This document shows, piece after piece, positions 10,507 through 21,213 of a DNA stretch of 64,000 nucleotides. This stretch comes from Phytopythium helicoides. Taxonomy: Eukaryota; Oomycota; Peronosporomycetes; Pythiales; Pythiaceae. Where the stretch lies: positions 248,001 to 312,000 of the forward strand of contig JANFNE010000061.1 in assembly GCA_024867545.1 (NCBI GenBank). Direction: 5' to 3'. The position numbers and the translations under genes are program-made. Each line of letters begins with the position of its first letter. Within the stretch, counting starts at the first letter, position 1. Under the pieces are notes generated by a model. That model was given only the letters and a program-made list of their open reading frames with translations. It ran no database searches and had not been told where the DNA came from.

Positions 10507-10965
10507 ATGGGAATGGAGGCGCCGCCGACGTCGCCGGCGTCGCTGCTCGGCGACGCGCGCGTGCGCTGCCGCGCGTCCTCGGTGCTGGACCGCGACCGCG
10601 CGCAGTTTGGCGCCGACAATGCGCTGCCGAGCGCGCCATCGGACGCCTGCTGGGCATCGGCGCAGGGCTCTCCGCAGCGCCTGCAGCTGGCGTTCGGCCG
10701 CCCCGTACACGCGGTGGCGCTGCGCGTCATGTTTCAGGGCGGCTTCTCGGCGCTGCAGCTGCAGGTGCACGCGCGGCGGGACGGGCGATGGGACGCGGAA
10801 GACTGCGTGTGCAGCGCTGAGCCGCGGGACTCGAACGACTCGCAGAGCTTCGAGCTGCAGCGCGCGGACCAGCCGCTCGACGCGCTCAGCCTCACGTTCG
10901 AGCGCAGCAGCGACTTGTACGGCCGCATCATCGTCTACAGTCTCGACGTGCTCGGGTGGGAGTGA
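10507..10965 (+). CDS. NR2C2AP: NR2C2AP homologue (F5/8-type-C-like fold)
   Basis: Intronless, 152 residues, slightly longer than the animal protein. Diagnostic family blocks are CRASSVLDRDRAQFG near residue 20, CWASAQGSPQRL, VMFQGGFSALQL around residue 80, and the ending LTFERSSDLYGRIIVYSLDVLG. The protein forms a small galactose-binding-like beta sandwich; the human protein was found as a repressor of the orphan receptor NR2C2. Oomycetes lack nuclear receptors, so that role cannot apply and the conserved function is unknown. A second ATG six bases downstream could also serve. Confidence 0.85.
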   Translation: MGMEAPPTSPASLLGDARVRCRASSVLDRDRAQFGADNALPSAPSDACWASAQGSPQRLQLAFGRPVHAVALRVMFQGGFSALQLQVHARRDGRWDAEDCVCSAEPRDSNDSQSFELQRADQPLDALSLTFERSSDLYGRIIVYSLDVLGWE

Positions 10966-11143
10966 GGCCGCGCGAGACTGCTGCAGTAGTGAACCTAATT
11001 GAGCAAACCTGATCACGTCCTTCATCGAGCTCGAGCAGTGGCTGAACGCTGACACAAGTGCCCGAGACGCGGACTTCGATTCATATTACCCGCAGCGCGC
11101 ACGGGGGAGTCAACCCTCTCTATCACACCAGCTATGCAGCCGC

Positions 11144-12592
11144 TCACACGAGCGACTGGCTCCAATAGTACATGAGCGCGTCCTCGCGCAGCATGATGAG
11201 GTTGTGCTGGTACTTGGGCAGTGAGTGCACAGCGTCCGATCCGCGCTCCAGCTCTTCCATAAAGTTGCCGGTGATTTCTACCTGCTCCTTCTCCGACAGC
11301 CCAACATCCAGCAGCGAGTGAAACACCACTTGCGTCTGGACGTCGCTCTGCGCCTCGTTGTAGAAGCCCAGCATGCGCTGGAACTGGTCAAATGCTGGCA
11401 GTCCGAGCTTCCGGCACCGCGTGTCCGTATACATGCGGGCGAGGATGTAGTAGACCTGGTCTTCCTCGCTCGGATCTCCTGGGAGACTCGCAAAATCGCT
11501 TAATGGGTTGTTGCTGGGGTCAACCTTGTCGAATTGGTCCAGATTGATCCCCATGCTAGTCATTTCGTTGAAAAGCGCCGATCCGATGCCAACGACAAAC
11601 GCAGTAGATGGTGACTCTTGCGGCAACTGACTCGCGTGAAACATATCGTCACTAGATGTGTCGTCGTCACCTGGCTTGTTGATAAACGTCAACTTCTCGG
11701 GCATCATACTGCTGCTTGTCGCGGTAGTCAGTGACGATGCAGAGCTTGACGACGTCGTGCTGCCGAGATCACTGATATCCATTTGGTTGTGGAACGCATT
11801 GCTCGCGAACAGATTTCCGCCCGCTTGGCTTGTAGCAGGCTGCTGCAACTGAGACGCGATCGTCGCAGGTGACGGCGCGTCTGAACTTCCCCCATCGTCA
11901 CTCCCCGTCGTTTTGTTCATGTACGGCGAGATTGTGAGCGTTGGTCGCTGCGTCGAAGATTGCATAAGAGCAGCCAGGGTTTTCGGAGACGTGTCAGCCG
12001 GAACGTCAAGTCCATAGCTGTTAGCTCCAGCACTGGTGCTCGTTGCCATGGCACTGGATGTCGACGAGATGTTGACAGTGTTCTGCTGCGAGTTGACCGT
12101 GGACGATGCCATCATGATCTCTGTTGACCGGGAAGTCGTTGCCGTCGTGGCATTTGCCATTGGCGACTGCTGATACACTTGTTGGTATTGTTGCTGCTGT
12201 TGCTGCTGCTGCATCTGATGCGACGGCGTTCCTTCCACTTGAGAACGGTACATCATTGGATTGTTTGCTGGTGTTGGCGCTGGAGGATGGCCGGCGTAGA
12301 ACATACACTGGAACAAGTGCTCGGCCGCACCATTCGATAGCATATCCATGTCGTTCATCCGACGGCACTGCGGACACCGGTAGATGGGGCGAGCAGTATT
12401 GACCGATCCGTCGGGGTGAATTTCAAACGCGGCAAGTTTCCACTCTGCGACGACAGTGCCTGGAGGTTGTTGATTCTGGGGAGTCGACGCGACGTGAGCA
12501 CCACTGTGCATTGGTGTCCCTGCTGAGGCTGCAGCTTGCATACTAGCCATCCCTCCATTTTGCGGCGTCATGACGTGGCTGCTCCAGCTCAT

Positions 12593-12647
<55 letters not shown>

Positions 12648-13940
12648 TGCTGCTGCATGACCATCTCATTTGATCGCCCAGACATCATCCCATACCCCAT
12701 CGCTTGTGCACTTCCTGCGTGCATTTGCTTTCGCTGCCGTTGCTGAGCCTGCTGCGCAGCCAGTGGCGAGCCCATCATGTGGTGGTGGGGAGGAGGCATC
12801 ATCATGAGATTGGTTGCAGATCGTGGCGTTCCTGTCACTGATCGCGGCGAGGCTCTTGCGCCAGCGACAGCAGTCACTACGCCGCCTCCTGCATTGAGCT
12901 TCCGCTTGTTGCGCTTGGAGCGGATGGCAATCACGCTCGTGCGGGTGGGTGCGATGTCCTGAAACATGAACGACGTCTCCTGGCGCTCGGGTGTGATCTC
13001 TAGCACGAACGACTGTCCCTGGTGGTTCTTGGACACATCATCAATGCGGAACGAGATGGTCACGCGTCCACGCGTCATGTTGGGCCGCATGTCCGGGAAC
13101 AGACGCAGGATGTTCTGGTTCAACACTGGGTTTCCAGACTCGTACAGTAAGCGCACATCAAGCGGAACCTGCACACAGTGCGTTGAGCGTTATCAGCTTG
13201 CTGCTGCGTCCTCGCAGCAGAAATACGCAAAGGCAACGCACCACCCGGTCTTCAATGGAAGCACCTGGTGCGGGCTCGAGCACGAGCGTGATGGTCATGC
13301 ACTTTTCGCGACCGCCTTCATCTTTAAACCACACATCCGGCGGCTGCTGCACGATCTTGAGCTTCTCCTTGACGACCGTAATGGGCGACGAGAAGGCCGT
13401 CTCGGCGTCTACAGGCAGCCATCGTATCCATGAGCGTCGCCAACGTCCCCAACCGATCCAATCACTACAGCCAGCCATCCCACGCACCCGAGTCGGCTGC
13501 GCGCACTTCGATGCAGAACGTGCGTCCGTCGCACGTGGCCGTGAGCGTCTTGAGCTTGAGGCGCAGGTGGCAGACGCCCGTGGTCGGGTCGATCGCCAGC
13601 GCGGGCTGGTCCGTGGCCAGCACCGCGTCCTGCTCCTCCACGACGTCGTACGTGTCGTGGAAGCGCAGGCCCACCTCTAGCGCCTTGCTCACCCTGTCAA
13701 CACGTCCCCCCGTCAGCTCCATCTCCTGCCGCGAGCAGTCCTCTCTCGCGCCTCTCTCACCCCGTAATCCGCCCTCGGTGGTCGTCCACGAGCTGCACGT
13801 TGGCCTCGAAGAACGTGTTCTGGTACACGAACGCGGGCACGGGCGCCCCGAACGCCAGCGCCTGCCGTCACCACCAAATCCACCGTCAGCACCTTGTCGT
13901 CGCCTCGAGGCGCCGCCTCGGCCTCTCGCACCTCGGGCAT
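11144..13940 (-). CDS. Poly-Q protein of unknown function
   Basis: Five exons: 13932-13940, 13761-13861, 13488-13693, 13242-13408 and 11144-13168, summing to 2508 nt (835 residues) in one frame. The first exon encodes only three codons (MPE); an alternative first intron of 31 nt is improbably short. The N-terminal 250 residues look globular (VYQNTFFEANVQLVDDHRG, ITVVKEKLKIVQQPPDVWF, GRVTISFRIDDVS). The middle is low complexity with a run of about 18 glutamines (encoded around 12595-12656), a CPQC pair and Ser/Thr-rich segments. The last 200 residues are again globular and acidic. I recognise no domain. The composition suggests a transcriptional or assembly-type regulator. Confidence 0.7.
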
Positions 13941-14593
13941 CGTCTCTCGGCCGCCTCAGAAGCTGCGAAGGCGCCAGTTGCGGGCAGCGGCGCGCGCACA
14001 GAGCGAGCGAGCGACCCCCGCGCGCGGTCGGAGCGAAGCGCGCGGCTGGCGGCGAGCGGCGCGTGCTCCCGGCGCGTCTCGGCGGCGGGCGGGCGGTCAG
14101 TATGGAGCTGCAAGGGGGAAGCCTCGCCGCGCTCCCGCCCCCCGGAGCGACTTGGAGTTTGTATGCGAAGAACCCTACCCCGCGACGGAGAGCGGCCATA
14201 GAGAGCGCAAGTCAGCCGCCAGTCCGAGCGTGGGATTGGATGAAATGGCGAAGAGAGTCAGCTGGCCGCGGCGAACTGAACTATGGGTACAGTACAGATG
14301 GAGGGATTGACGCGGACCTGCGTGCGCCGCAGAGGAATGCAAGGATGGTGGAGCGGCCGATCCCGGCAGGATGCAGCGCGAGGGAGCTCGCACTTACTAG
14401 TTAGCGTACCTGTGCATTGGAAGCTGCAGCTCATGAAGCGCTAGCGGCAGATCTAGCCCCCTCACGAGAAGTGTAGCTATCGGATTGGAAAGTTCTCGCG
14501 CGGAAAGCAGCTGCTTCTGAGGCGATGCCGGTGCGTCACGCGTGACGTCGCAGCGCCGCATTGCTCGCCTGCACCTTGAAGCTTGCAGCCCTA
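13941..14593. other. Intergenic region before the outer inverted repeat
   Basis: GC-rich, with overlapping open frames that appear to be compositional. No domain or splice pattern is recognisable. It probably contains the promoter of the poly-Q gene (minus strand) at its left side. Confidence 0.35.
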
Positions 14594-15085
14594 CATTGCT
14601 CGCCTGCACCTTCAAACTGTGAGGCATCTCGGTCGCCTGGATGATTGGTGGGGATTTGGAGCCAGCGTCGTCACGGTTGTCTGCCCAGAACATGGTGTTG
14701 TAGACCACGATCGACGAGCCCCATCAAGCATGCAGTGACGCGCTCGGGTGGCAATGGCGTCGCCACACTTCAATGGGAACCAACTAAACAGCACATGTAC
14801 ACTAGGTGAGCAATCGCGAACACCTCCATCACTTCGCAGCGAGAGGATCTTCTAGTCGCATGCTCTTTTTGGTGCTCCTGTGACAAGCACTGCAGCTCGT
14901 ACAATTCTCGAGTGAACACACGTCGCAGCGCTGTGGATTCTAAAAAATTGGAGTTGAAGTGCCTGTCACAAGACAAGACCCGAGCTGCCTCGCTGAGAGC
15001 GCACCATGCTCTCTCAGCCACTCCAAAACTTGCTAGACAAGAAGAAAAACAACAACCAACAGACCAAGCGCCTGCCACAACGGCA

Positions 15086-15307
15086 ATGTGCTCCCCAGAC
15101 GACCTCGCGAGCTGCCTGTGCGGCGCCTGCTGCGCCTCGTGCTGTCTAGCTGGCGCCGCTGCCTCTGCGGATGACGATCAGTATCGACGAGACCGCTACT
15201 ACTCGTCCCCACGCGCCGTCTACGTGCAGCCCGTCGTCGTGTACGAGGCTCCCCCTCCGCAGCCACCGCAAGAAGGCTACTACTACGCGCGTCCGGTCTA
15301 CAAGTGA
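15086..15307 (+). CDS. Small Cys-rich protein, family A (left-arm copy 1)
   Basis: 73 residues, intronless, from ATG at 15086. The head MCSPDDLASCLCGACCASCC is followed by AGAAASADDD, a Tyr/Arg-rich hinge, then VYVQPVVVYEAPPP and a Tyr-rich end. Seven cysteines sit in the first 20 residues with no signal peptide, so thioester acylation, metal binding or a CYSTM-like membrane contact are possible; none is shown. The right-arm copy (24260-24481) differs at few positions. No known domain recognised. Preservation in both arms argues that it is a real gene. Confidence 0.6.
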   Translation: MCSPDDLASCLCGACCASCCLAGAAASADDDQYRRDRYYSSPRAVYVQPVVVYEAPPPQPPQEGYYYARPVYK

Positions 15308-15862
15308 CAACAGACATGGACCCACAATCACCGCAGGAACCAGACAATCGCCGTGAAGCATGGCAGACAGTCACCACGGCAATCGGCCAGCAGTTGTATT
15401 ACTGGCGCATAACAACTATCTAATCTAGCGCAAAAGCTCTTCCTCTACTGTGCTCATGTCATTTCGTGCGAAGTTGCGCAACAGGCTACACTGGCGTCGC
15501 TGAAGAGATTCGTCAACGAACGTCAAAGGACCTCTCGTCTGCTAATTGCTGAGCTCTGCTCCGCCGCCGATCAACGTGGCGGATGGATCGGCCATACGTT
15601 CCTTACTTCGTTCAAGACGTCCCACGTCGCAGATTCAAATCACCGAGATAAAAATCCAAGCGCGAGTGTGTGACTCTATGAAAATCCACGTGACCAAACG
15701 GTTCGCACAGCGATATACACTTGTCCTGCACGCACAGGACAGGCACAGCAACAGATCGCGCTTCACGAGACAAGAATGGACATGGCTCGCTCGTCTTCCG
15801 GTTGGTTCGTCACAACTCAAATCACCACCTCCTGACCACCCAACGCTTACCACCCTTGCGCC

Positions 15863-16060
15863 ATGTGCTGCTTCGACCTCGGCGACTGTCTCTGCGGTGC
15901 TTGCTGCGCTCTCTGCTGCGTCAGCGCTGCGTCTGATGACCGAAGCCAGCAGCGCCGCCACCGCGACCACCGCGCACCGCCTCGGGTCGTGTACTTGACC
16001 CCCGTGGTCGTCCAGCAGCCGCCACGCAACCACCCGAAGATGCACCCGAAGCGTCGATGA
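15863..16060 (+). CDS. Small Cys-rich protein, family A (left-arm copy 2)
   Basis: 65 residues: MCCFDLGDCLCGACCALCC at the start, a basic Gln/Arg/His stretch, then PPRVVYLTPVVVQQPP and a basic end. The LGDCLCGACCALCC head matches the other family A proteins (LASCLCGACCASCC). Its mirror copy at 23509-23706 differs by one residue that I can see (L to V in the tail), indicating recent duplication, gene conversion, or constraint. Confidence 0.6.
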   Translation: MCCFDLGDCLCGACCALCCVSAASDDRSQQRRHRDHRAPPRVVYLTPVVVQQPPRNHPKMHPKRR

Positions 16061-16424
16061 AGAAAGATCTGGCGCTGCCAGTACAAATAGTCTATTAGCC
16101 TAAAGAGAGAAATGCATGCCGACCTCAACCAAATCTAGAAAGGAAGTGCCAATGCTCTACTGATGTGTTGGTGACCACGTGGTAGGCAGCGGAAAGAAGC
16201 CGCCCGCGAGCGAAAACGTTCGAGGATATGACGTGCATTGCATCCAAAGAGATCTGGTTGCGACACTTGACTACTCAGCCATAGTGAAGCGCAGTGGCTC
16301 GGGTCGTAAACTGATCGTGCTTGTGAATAGTTCGAGGGCATGAGGGGCAAGTAGTCCCGTCGAATTCTGTTCATCTAGAAATCTCGTGACGCATCTGCTA
16401 TCGGTAGACTGTCGTCTGACGGCG

Positions 16425-16709
16425 CTAGAGGGGCTCGAGTAGATCGCAGATGAGGAGCTGCTCGGCGTCGATATGCTTGTCGATGATGTGGAGATACGTT
16501 AGCAGCTTTTCAATGCGCCGATTCCACCTCAGCAAGATGTAGAGAAGGACGACTACCAAGAATAGGAGTCCTTCGCATCGCAACCTCTTGGCGTCGCTGG
16601 GGTGTATTAAGGTGGGAAGAGCTCGTGAGGTGTTTGCTGGAAAAAGTGCGAATGCGAGCCTCATATCTGGAGGTTTAGACAAGCTTACGTCAAGTGCAAG
16701 CGACGACAT
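16425..16709 (-). CDS. Hypothetical 94-residue protein with a membrane-like segment
   Basis: A 94-codon frame with a hydrophobic run (LLFLVVVLLYILL) near residue 55 followed by a charged segment. No family recognised, and the mirror position in the other half of the repeat region does not carry it. May be chance. Confidence 0.25.
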   Translation of the reverse strand: MSSLALDVSLSKPPDMRLAFALFPANTSRALPTLIHPSDAKRLRCEGLLFLVVVLLYILLRWNRRIEKLLTYLHIIDKHIDAEQLLICDLLEPL

Positions 16710-17026
16710 TGCAGCGGAGGGATCAACGCAGATCTATTGCTTCGATGCACTGCTCCTTTGGTAGTCGTTTTTATTCATGCGGAGAAGGCCCCTGAGCGAT
16801 GACATTTTTCGGCATATCATGCCACAGGACAACGACGAAGCGTGAACACTGCAGAAAACCAAGCACTCGTGCAATATCCAGCAAGCGGTGGCAAATCAAC
16901 ACGTGTACTTTTGTTTCAAGATTTTTCTACTGTCTCGTGGGGTTTCTCTTTCTCATGAGCGGAATGCTTCGCATGCTTGTTTTTCCATTCGGACACGCGC
17001 TACCTCGCCGTTTAATCCTCAACGGC

Positions 17027-17248
17027 TTACGGGTGGTGGTGGTGCAGCGGCGGGCCGTGGTGGTGATGCGGCGGGGGCGGCGAATGATGATGCGGCGGAG
17101 GCGGTGAATGGTGGTGTGGCGGGGGAGGAGCGTGGTGATGCGGAGGCGGCGAGTGATGATGCGGAGGCGGAGCGTGGTGATGCGGGGGTCCACGCGGCGA
17201 GTGGGGCGGCGAATGCGGAGGAGAGTGGTGATGGTGGCCGCCGAACAT
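17027..17248 (-). CDS. His/Pro-rich MFGG protein
   Basis: 73 residues starting MFGGHHHHSPPHSPPHSP and continuing as HHHxPPP repeats to the stop. The composition suggests metal binding, but that is inference. The start MFGG is shared with the gene at 21516-21801 and with a remnant at 17828-17985, defining a small local family. Trinucleotide-like CAC/CCN repeats make length changes easy. Confidence 0.5.
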   Translation of the reverse strand: MFGGHHHHSPPHSPPHSPRGPPHHHAPPPHHHSPPPHHHAPPPPHHHSPPPPHHHSPPPPHHHHGPPLHHHHP

Positions 17249-17827
17249 GGTCACTGCTTGTTTCTTGGGCTTCTTCTTGGCTTGTGAGCTTGAGTCGGAA
17301 GATTTGGCAATGAAAGTGAAGCGAGGCACGAATGCCGAGGGCTTTGGGATTGCTTCAGGCTGAGATGTCGACTCCAAGTCAATCCTGACAGATCAGGTGC
17401 ATGCTGCATCGCTGCGTTGAAGTTCTCATAGGGAGTGCCAAATGCTGAGACTAGGTGCGGAGATCGTAGTAGTGGATTATGGGAGTTCTTGACCACGTTG
17501 CAGTGCATCGACAATCGACTGGGACAATCTTCCAGCAGGAAAACCGGATACTTGAGTGTATTTTGATTTGCTTTCGATTCAATGATAGGTTATGAACAGC
17601 GTTTTGTCCCAAATGACAGTCCACTTTTTCGTTTGATGCTGATCAACCAGGTCAGAATTGCGGCCGCCAAGACCGAAACCGAAGCGAACACCAAAAGGAA
17701 TTATGATGCTGCACCAAAGCACTTTGTCGTAGTGAAGACCCGCTGTGGCTGTGAGGTTGCACTTGATGTTATCCTTCGGCAACAGAATCTTTTGAAGAAA
17801 CAAAGTTATAATCCTACTGTATTATCA

Positions 17828-17985
17828 AGAGTGCTGAACGCCAAACATGCGACACATACTTGCTCTGTCCTGCCCCGCTCTGCTCTCGCTCTTGCTCGCC
17901 GTCAGAGTGAAACGACTACCATCCGTGGTAGTGGTGATGGTCCGCCGAACATCTTGTGTAGAAAGTTTTTGTGGTTTTGTCACGC
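17828..17985 (-). pseudogene. Deleted remnant of a MFGG His/Pro-rich gene
   Basis: Bases 17828-17985 match both flanks of the gene at 21413-21815 in the same orientation: the 3' flank with GAGTGCTGAACGCCAAAC and the 5' end with the MFGG start codon region at 17952. The repeat-rich coding interior, about 240 bases, is absent. The join lies at a short GGTGATGG repeat, consistent with slippage or recombination between repeats. Confidence 0.6.
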
Positions 17986-18535
17986 GGGCCGTCCTGGCAC
18001 AAGTGTTTGGAAGTGGCAGATTGATAATGGGCGGCCAAGAGAGCTTGTAAAAGAGTCTCGCATCTCACACGACCACACGATGTCCTTCACCACGCTGCTC
18101 GAATCATCTCTACTCATCAATGTGATGTCGCTCCACGCAGGAAGGCCAGACCAGCGCATCCATCGTTAATCTCACTCAATTCTTGAGTGGCTGCCACGAG
18201 GCCTCTCGATATTGAGAACCCTCGTGGCGAGCTCATTAACCATGAATGAACTGCTATGGCCCCAACGCACTCTCGTATCAAGGAAGGTAATCTAGATTTA
18301 CTCGCAAGCGCAAATCCAACTCATCACACCCTAAATGGTGCAAACAGGTTCGAGATTTCTCCACAAAATGATAGATAACAGGAATTCCAGCTGAGCGAAG
18401 TGGATGCTAGTCAAAAGATAGAGTTAGTCTTATGTATAGAGCGCTGTCCTCTCATTTTGCATGGATACTCGCGCGAGACGGTGGCTCAGCTCTTTGTTTG
18501 TTTGTCAACAGTTTTGTATAAGCTGGCATTACGTC

Positions 18536-18730
18536 TCAATCTATTGGCTGTCGTCCGGGTCCATGCTTCGCTTGGATATGTGAGGCGATATCGAGAGAGA
18601 TGCGCTTCACGGCGACGGTGAGCGGCTTGAGTTTCTCAGAGTCGCCTGGTCGGACGAGCTCGCACTCAAGTACCTCTCCGTAGAGTGTGTCGGCGATCTT
18701 GCGTCGGACGACGAGCCTCGAGTCCGCCAT
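18536..18730 (-). pseudogene. 5' remnant of the protein kinase gene
   Basis: Sixty-four codons starting MADSRLVVRRKIADTLYGEV match the first 60 residues of the intact kinase at 20344, including VAVKRISLDIASHIQA, then end in a stop. The catalytic lobe is missing. The homologous promoter region continues to about 19023, forming the left inner inverted-repeat arm. Confidence 0.75.
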
Positions 18731-19036
18731 GTTCGGTCCACTCGTTGGTGTCTGCTTTTACTGAACGACTGGTCGGGTCGTGTGAGCAGGAGACAGCGAG
18801 ACGTAAAGTGATGGCAAGTCGGGCCGACCAATGTAACGAGTCCAAATTTGTTCGCGAGTGCCTGCCTACCAACGGCTCGTCTGAAGGAGGATCCGCATGA
18901 ACCTAAGCGAAGCTCGCTCGAGTTCTTTTGGAGGCTGAAGATGTATTCGATGACCCACAAACAATTGGGGGGTGAGGAGAGGTGACCAATCCAATCCTGC
19001 GAAGGCAAGGCATACAGTATTTCATTCGTGCGGGGA
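18540..19036 (-). repeat. Left arm of inner inverted repeat
   Basis: Reverse complement of about 20050-20527, covering the kinase 5' coding part and about 290 bases upstream, out to ACAGTATTTCATTCGTGCG at 19015-19033. The interval between arms, 19037-20049, is about 1 kb. The midpoint lies close to that of the outer repeat. Confidence 0.7.
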
Positions 19037-20016
19037 TGTTGGGTCTTAGCCCGACCTATCTTCTTCGGATCGTTATGGCGGGCGACCGCCCGTTACAAGA
19101 TGAAACAGCCGCGTCCTACAGTGTACATGTTGATGTCAGCTTGACTTGGACTACGTAAGCACCAGAAAGCCACAGCCTCCATGTGCGAGCGGCAGCAACC
19201 CATATGCAGATGCAATGATTCAGAATAGCGCTCTACGCTGGGCTACATTGACGAGGGGTGTCATAGTGGCGATAAAAAGATCTCATCCCAAATTTCGCCA
19301 CACTAGTGTATTCCGTCGAGAGGGCGAGTGTTGCTGGGTGGGAGCCATCGTTCGGAAAGCTCTTCTCTGTTACTATAGCAGAGAGAGTTTACCGAGATCC
19401 GAAAACTATCGCTCGAGATATCGATGCAAAGATAGTCCTGCAAGTAGGACCGTAATTCTTGCTGGCATAGTTTTCGTATTCCGTTCGAGAAATGGAAACC
19501 GAGAGCGATTTCCGGTAAGGAGCTAGAGCTTGAGCACAAACACACACAAACAGTGTTGACAGAGTGGCACCCCGTTTCCTACGAGTAACCGGCATATCCG
19601 GCGCTCGCAGCATCAAAATCTGGGCTCCTTAAAGCCATCACTGGTGTTTGAGTCCTAAGGGCCTCTGTCAAGTGCTAGTATCTTGTCCTTGATCAGCTCC
19701 GCTCCATATTTGAAGCCGAGCCTCCCAAATGTTTGATCAAGATAAACAACTAACTGTCACTGCTCCGAGCAGGAGTTTACCAACGGTGGCGCGCGTCTTA
19801 GGGCGCCATGCTACTTCGTCCTGGAACGGGTGGCCGTCAGAATGAGCCTACGAAGATGGATCAGGTCAAAGAAGCAATAGCTTGGTGCTATTGCTCTATC
19901 CCCGCCTGCTGCCCTCGCACGTGAAAGCTATGAGTCAGGACACTAGAACACCACGTGTAACAGGCGGTCGCCAGACATTCGTTTGTGCACATTCGTGCGG
20001 GGATGCTGGGTCTTAG
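19024..20016. mobile_element. Possible insertion between kinase arms (direct repeats with internal inverted ends)
   Basis: A 26-bp direct repeat (ATTCGTGCGGGGATG.TGGGTCTTAG, one mismatch) occurs at 19024-19049 and 19991-20016. Just inside are inverted copies of GGCGACCGCCCGTTAC at 19081-19096 and its near complement at 19957-19972. No transposase-like frame is visible. It may be a non-autonomous element or a relic of an LTR element inserted in the palindrome centre. Confidence 0.35.
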
Positions 20017-20049
20017 ATCGATCAATGGGTCGAGCTCAGATCCTGCATC

Positions 20050-20527
20050 CACGCACGAATGAAATACTGTAAGCCTCGCAGGCTCTTCTCCTCATCCTCC
20101 GCCTGTTGCGATCCATGGAACAAATGAGTAGACCTCCCGCCTCCAAAAGAACTCGAGCGAGCTTCGCTTAGGTTCATGCGGATCCTCCTTCAGACGAGCC
20201 GTTGGTAGGCAGGCACTCGCGAACAAATTTGGACTCGTTACATTGGTCGGCCCGACTTGCCATCACTTTACATCTCGCTGTCAGCCGCTCACACGACCCG
20301 ACCAGTCGTTCAACAAAAGCAGACACCAACGAGTGGAGCAAACATGGCGGACCCGAGGCTCGTCGTCCGACGCAAGATCACCGACACACTCTATGGAGAG
20401 GTACTGGAGTGCGAGCTCGTGCGACCAGGCGACTCCGAGGGTCTCAAGCCGCTCACCGTCGCCGTGAAGCGTATCTCTCTCGACATCGCTTCTCACATCC
20501 AAGCGACACACGGACCCGGACGACGGG
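20050..20527 (+). repeat. Right arm of inner inverted repeat
   Basis: Contains the promoter and first 60 codons of the kinase, mirrored at 18540-19036. Homology begins at CACGAATGAAATACTGTA and ends in the codons for QATHGPGR. Confidence 0.7.
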
Positions 20528-21213
20528 TCGACGATCCGTTCCAAGAATTTCGCGTCGCCCAGGTGCTCATGGAATTGGACGCTCACCCAAACGTCATCTA
20601 CCCGATAAGCCAGATGGTGCAAGATGGAGAACTCCACCTCGTCTATGAGTTCTGCGGTGGAGGCGATCTTTTTCAGCTGTTAGAAGCCAACAAGCTCAGC
20701 TCCGGGTTGCCCGAGTCCCAGGCACGCTCACTCATGCGGCAGGTGCTTGAAGGCGTCCGCTTCTTACACGCAAACGTTGGCATCGCACACCAAGACCTCT
20801 CCCTCGAGAACGTGCTGCTCGGTGGCGAAAATAACGTGTGCAAGATCGCCGACTTCGCCTTGTCTGTGGACGTTCATGCAACTCCGAGTGACGAGCAAGT
20901 CGGGAAAGACTTCTACATGGCACCAGAGGTAGTCGCGCGCGAGCGCTATGACCCCGTCAAGGCCGACATTTGGTCGCTCGGCATCATGTGGTTCATGTTG
21001 CTCACAGGATCCAGGCTCGTGCCTATCGCGTCTCGCACGGATAGGAACTTTCTGGCACTCGAGAAACATGGCGTACAAGTCGTGCTGGAGAAGTGGGGGT
21101 ATGCAGATCGTGTGCCGAGCGCCACGATTGAGCTTCTCTCTAGGATGTTGGCTGTAGACCCATTAAGGCGCATCAGCTTGGACGAGATCCTCGCGCATCC
21201 AGCGTTGAGTTGA
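20344..21213 (+). CDS. Protein kinase with HQD and DFA motifs
   Basis: Intronless, 289 residues, a bare kinase domain. Visible subdomains: VAVKR (ATP-binding Lys, near residue 39), LHLVYEFCGGGDLFQLL (hinge), IAHQDLSLENVLL (catalytic loop, His-Gln-Asp instead of His-Arg-Asp), KIADFALSVD (Asp-Phe-Ala instead of Asp-Phe-Gly), FYMAPEV (APE) and DIWSLGIMWFMLLTG. The glycine loop is poor (YGEV only). Key Lys and both Asp are kept, so activity is plausible despite non-standard motifs; HQD places it among non-RD kinases. Substrate unknown. The gene's first 60 codons and promoter are duplicated in inverted orientation at 18536-19036. Confidence 0.85.
   Translation: MADPRLVVRRKITDTLYGEVLECELVRPGDSEGLKPLTVAVKRISLDIASHIQATHGPGRRVDDPFQEFRVAQVLMELDAHPNVIYPISQMVQDGELHLVYEFCGGGDLFQLLEANKLSSGLPESQARSLMRQVLEGVRFLHANVGIAHQDLSLENVLLGGENNVCKIADFALSVDVHATPSDEQVGKDFYMAPEVVARERYDPVKADIWSLGIMWFMLLTGSRLVPIASRTDRNFLALEKHGVQVVLEKWGYADRVPSATIELLSRMLAVDPLRRISLDEILAHPALS

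Larger units (their letters stand above)
14594..16345 (+). repeat. Left arm of outer 1.75-kb inverted repeat
   Basis: The segment reappears in reverse complement at about 23220-24978. Homology starts near CATTGCTCGCCTGCACCTTC and runs through both cysteine-rich genes to the region around 16345. Identity is high by eye throughout, with scattered substitutions and small indels. Both encoded small proteins are preserved in both arms. Confidence 0.8.

Noticed and set aside
12595..12656. CAG/CTG repeat as a structural RNA or CRISPR-like repeat
   Set aside because: It is the in-frame poly-Gln tract of the poly-Q gene.
15635..16045. Minus-strand frames over the family A gene
   Set aside because: Complement of the Cys-rich coding sequence; the plus-strand proteins have matching homologues elsewhere, the minus-strand ones do not.
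15086..16060. Secreted Cys-rich effector proteins
   Set aside because: The small Cys-rich proteins start directly with the Cys cluster and have no hydrophobic signal peptide, and no RxLR or similar motif is visible.
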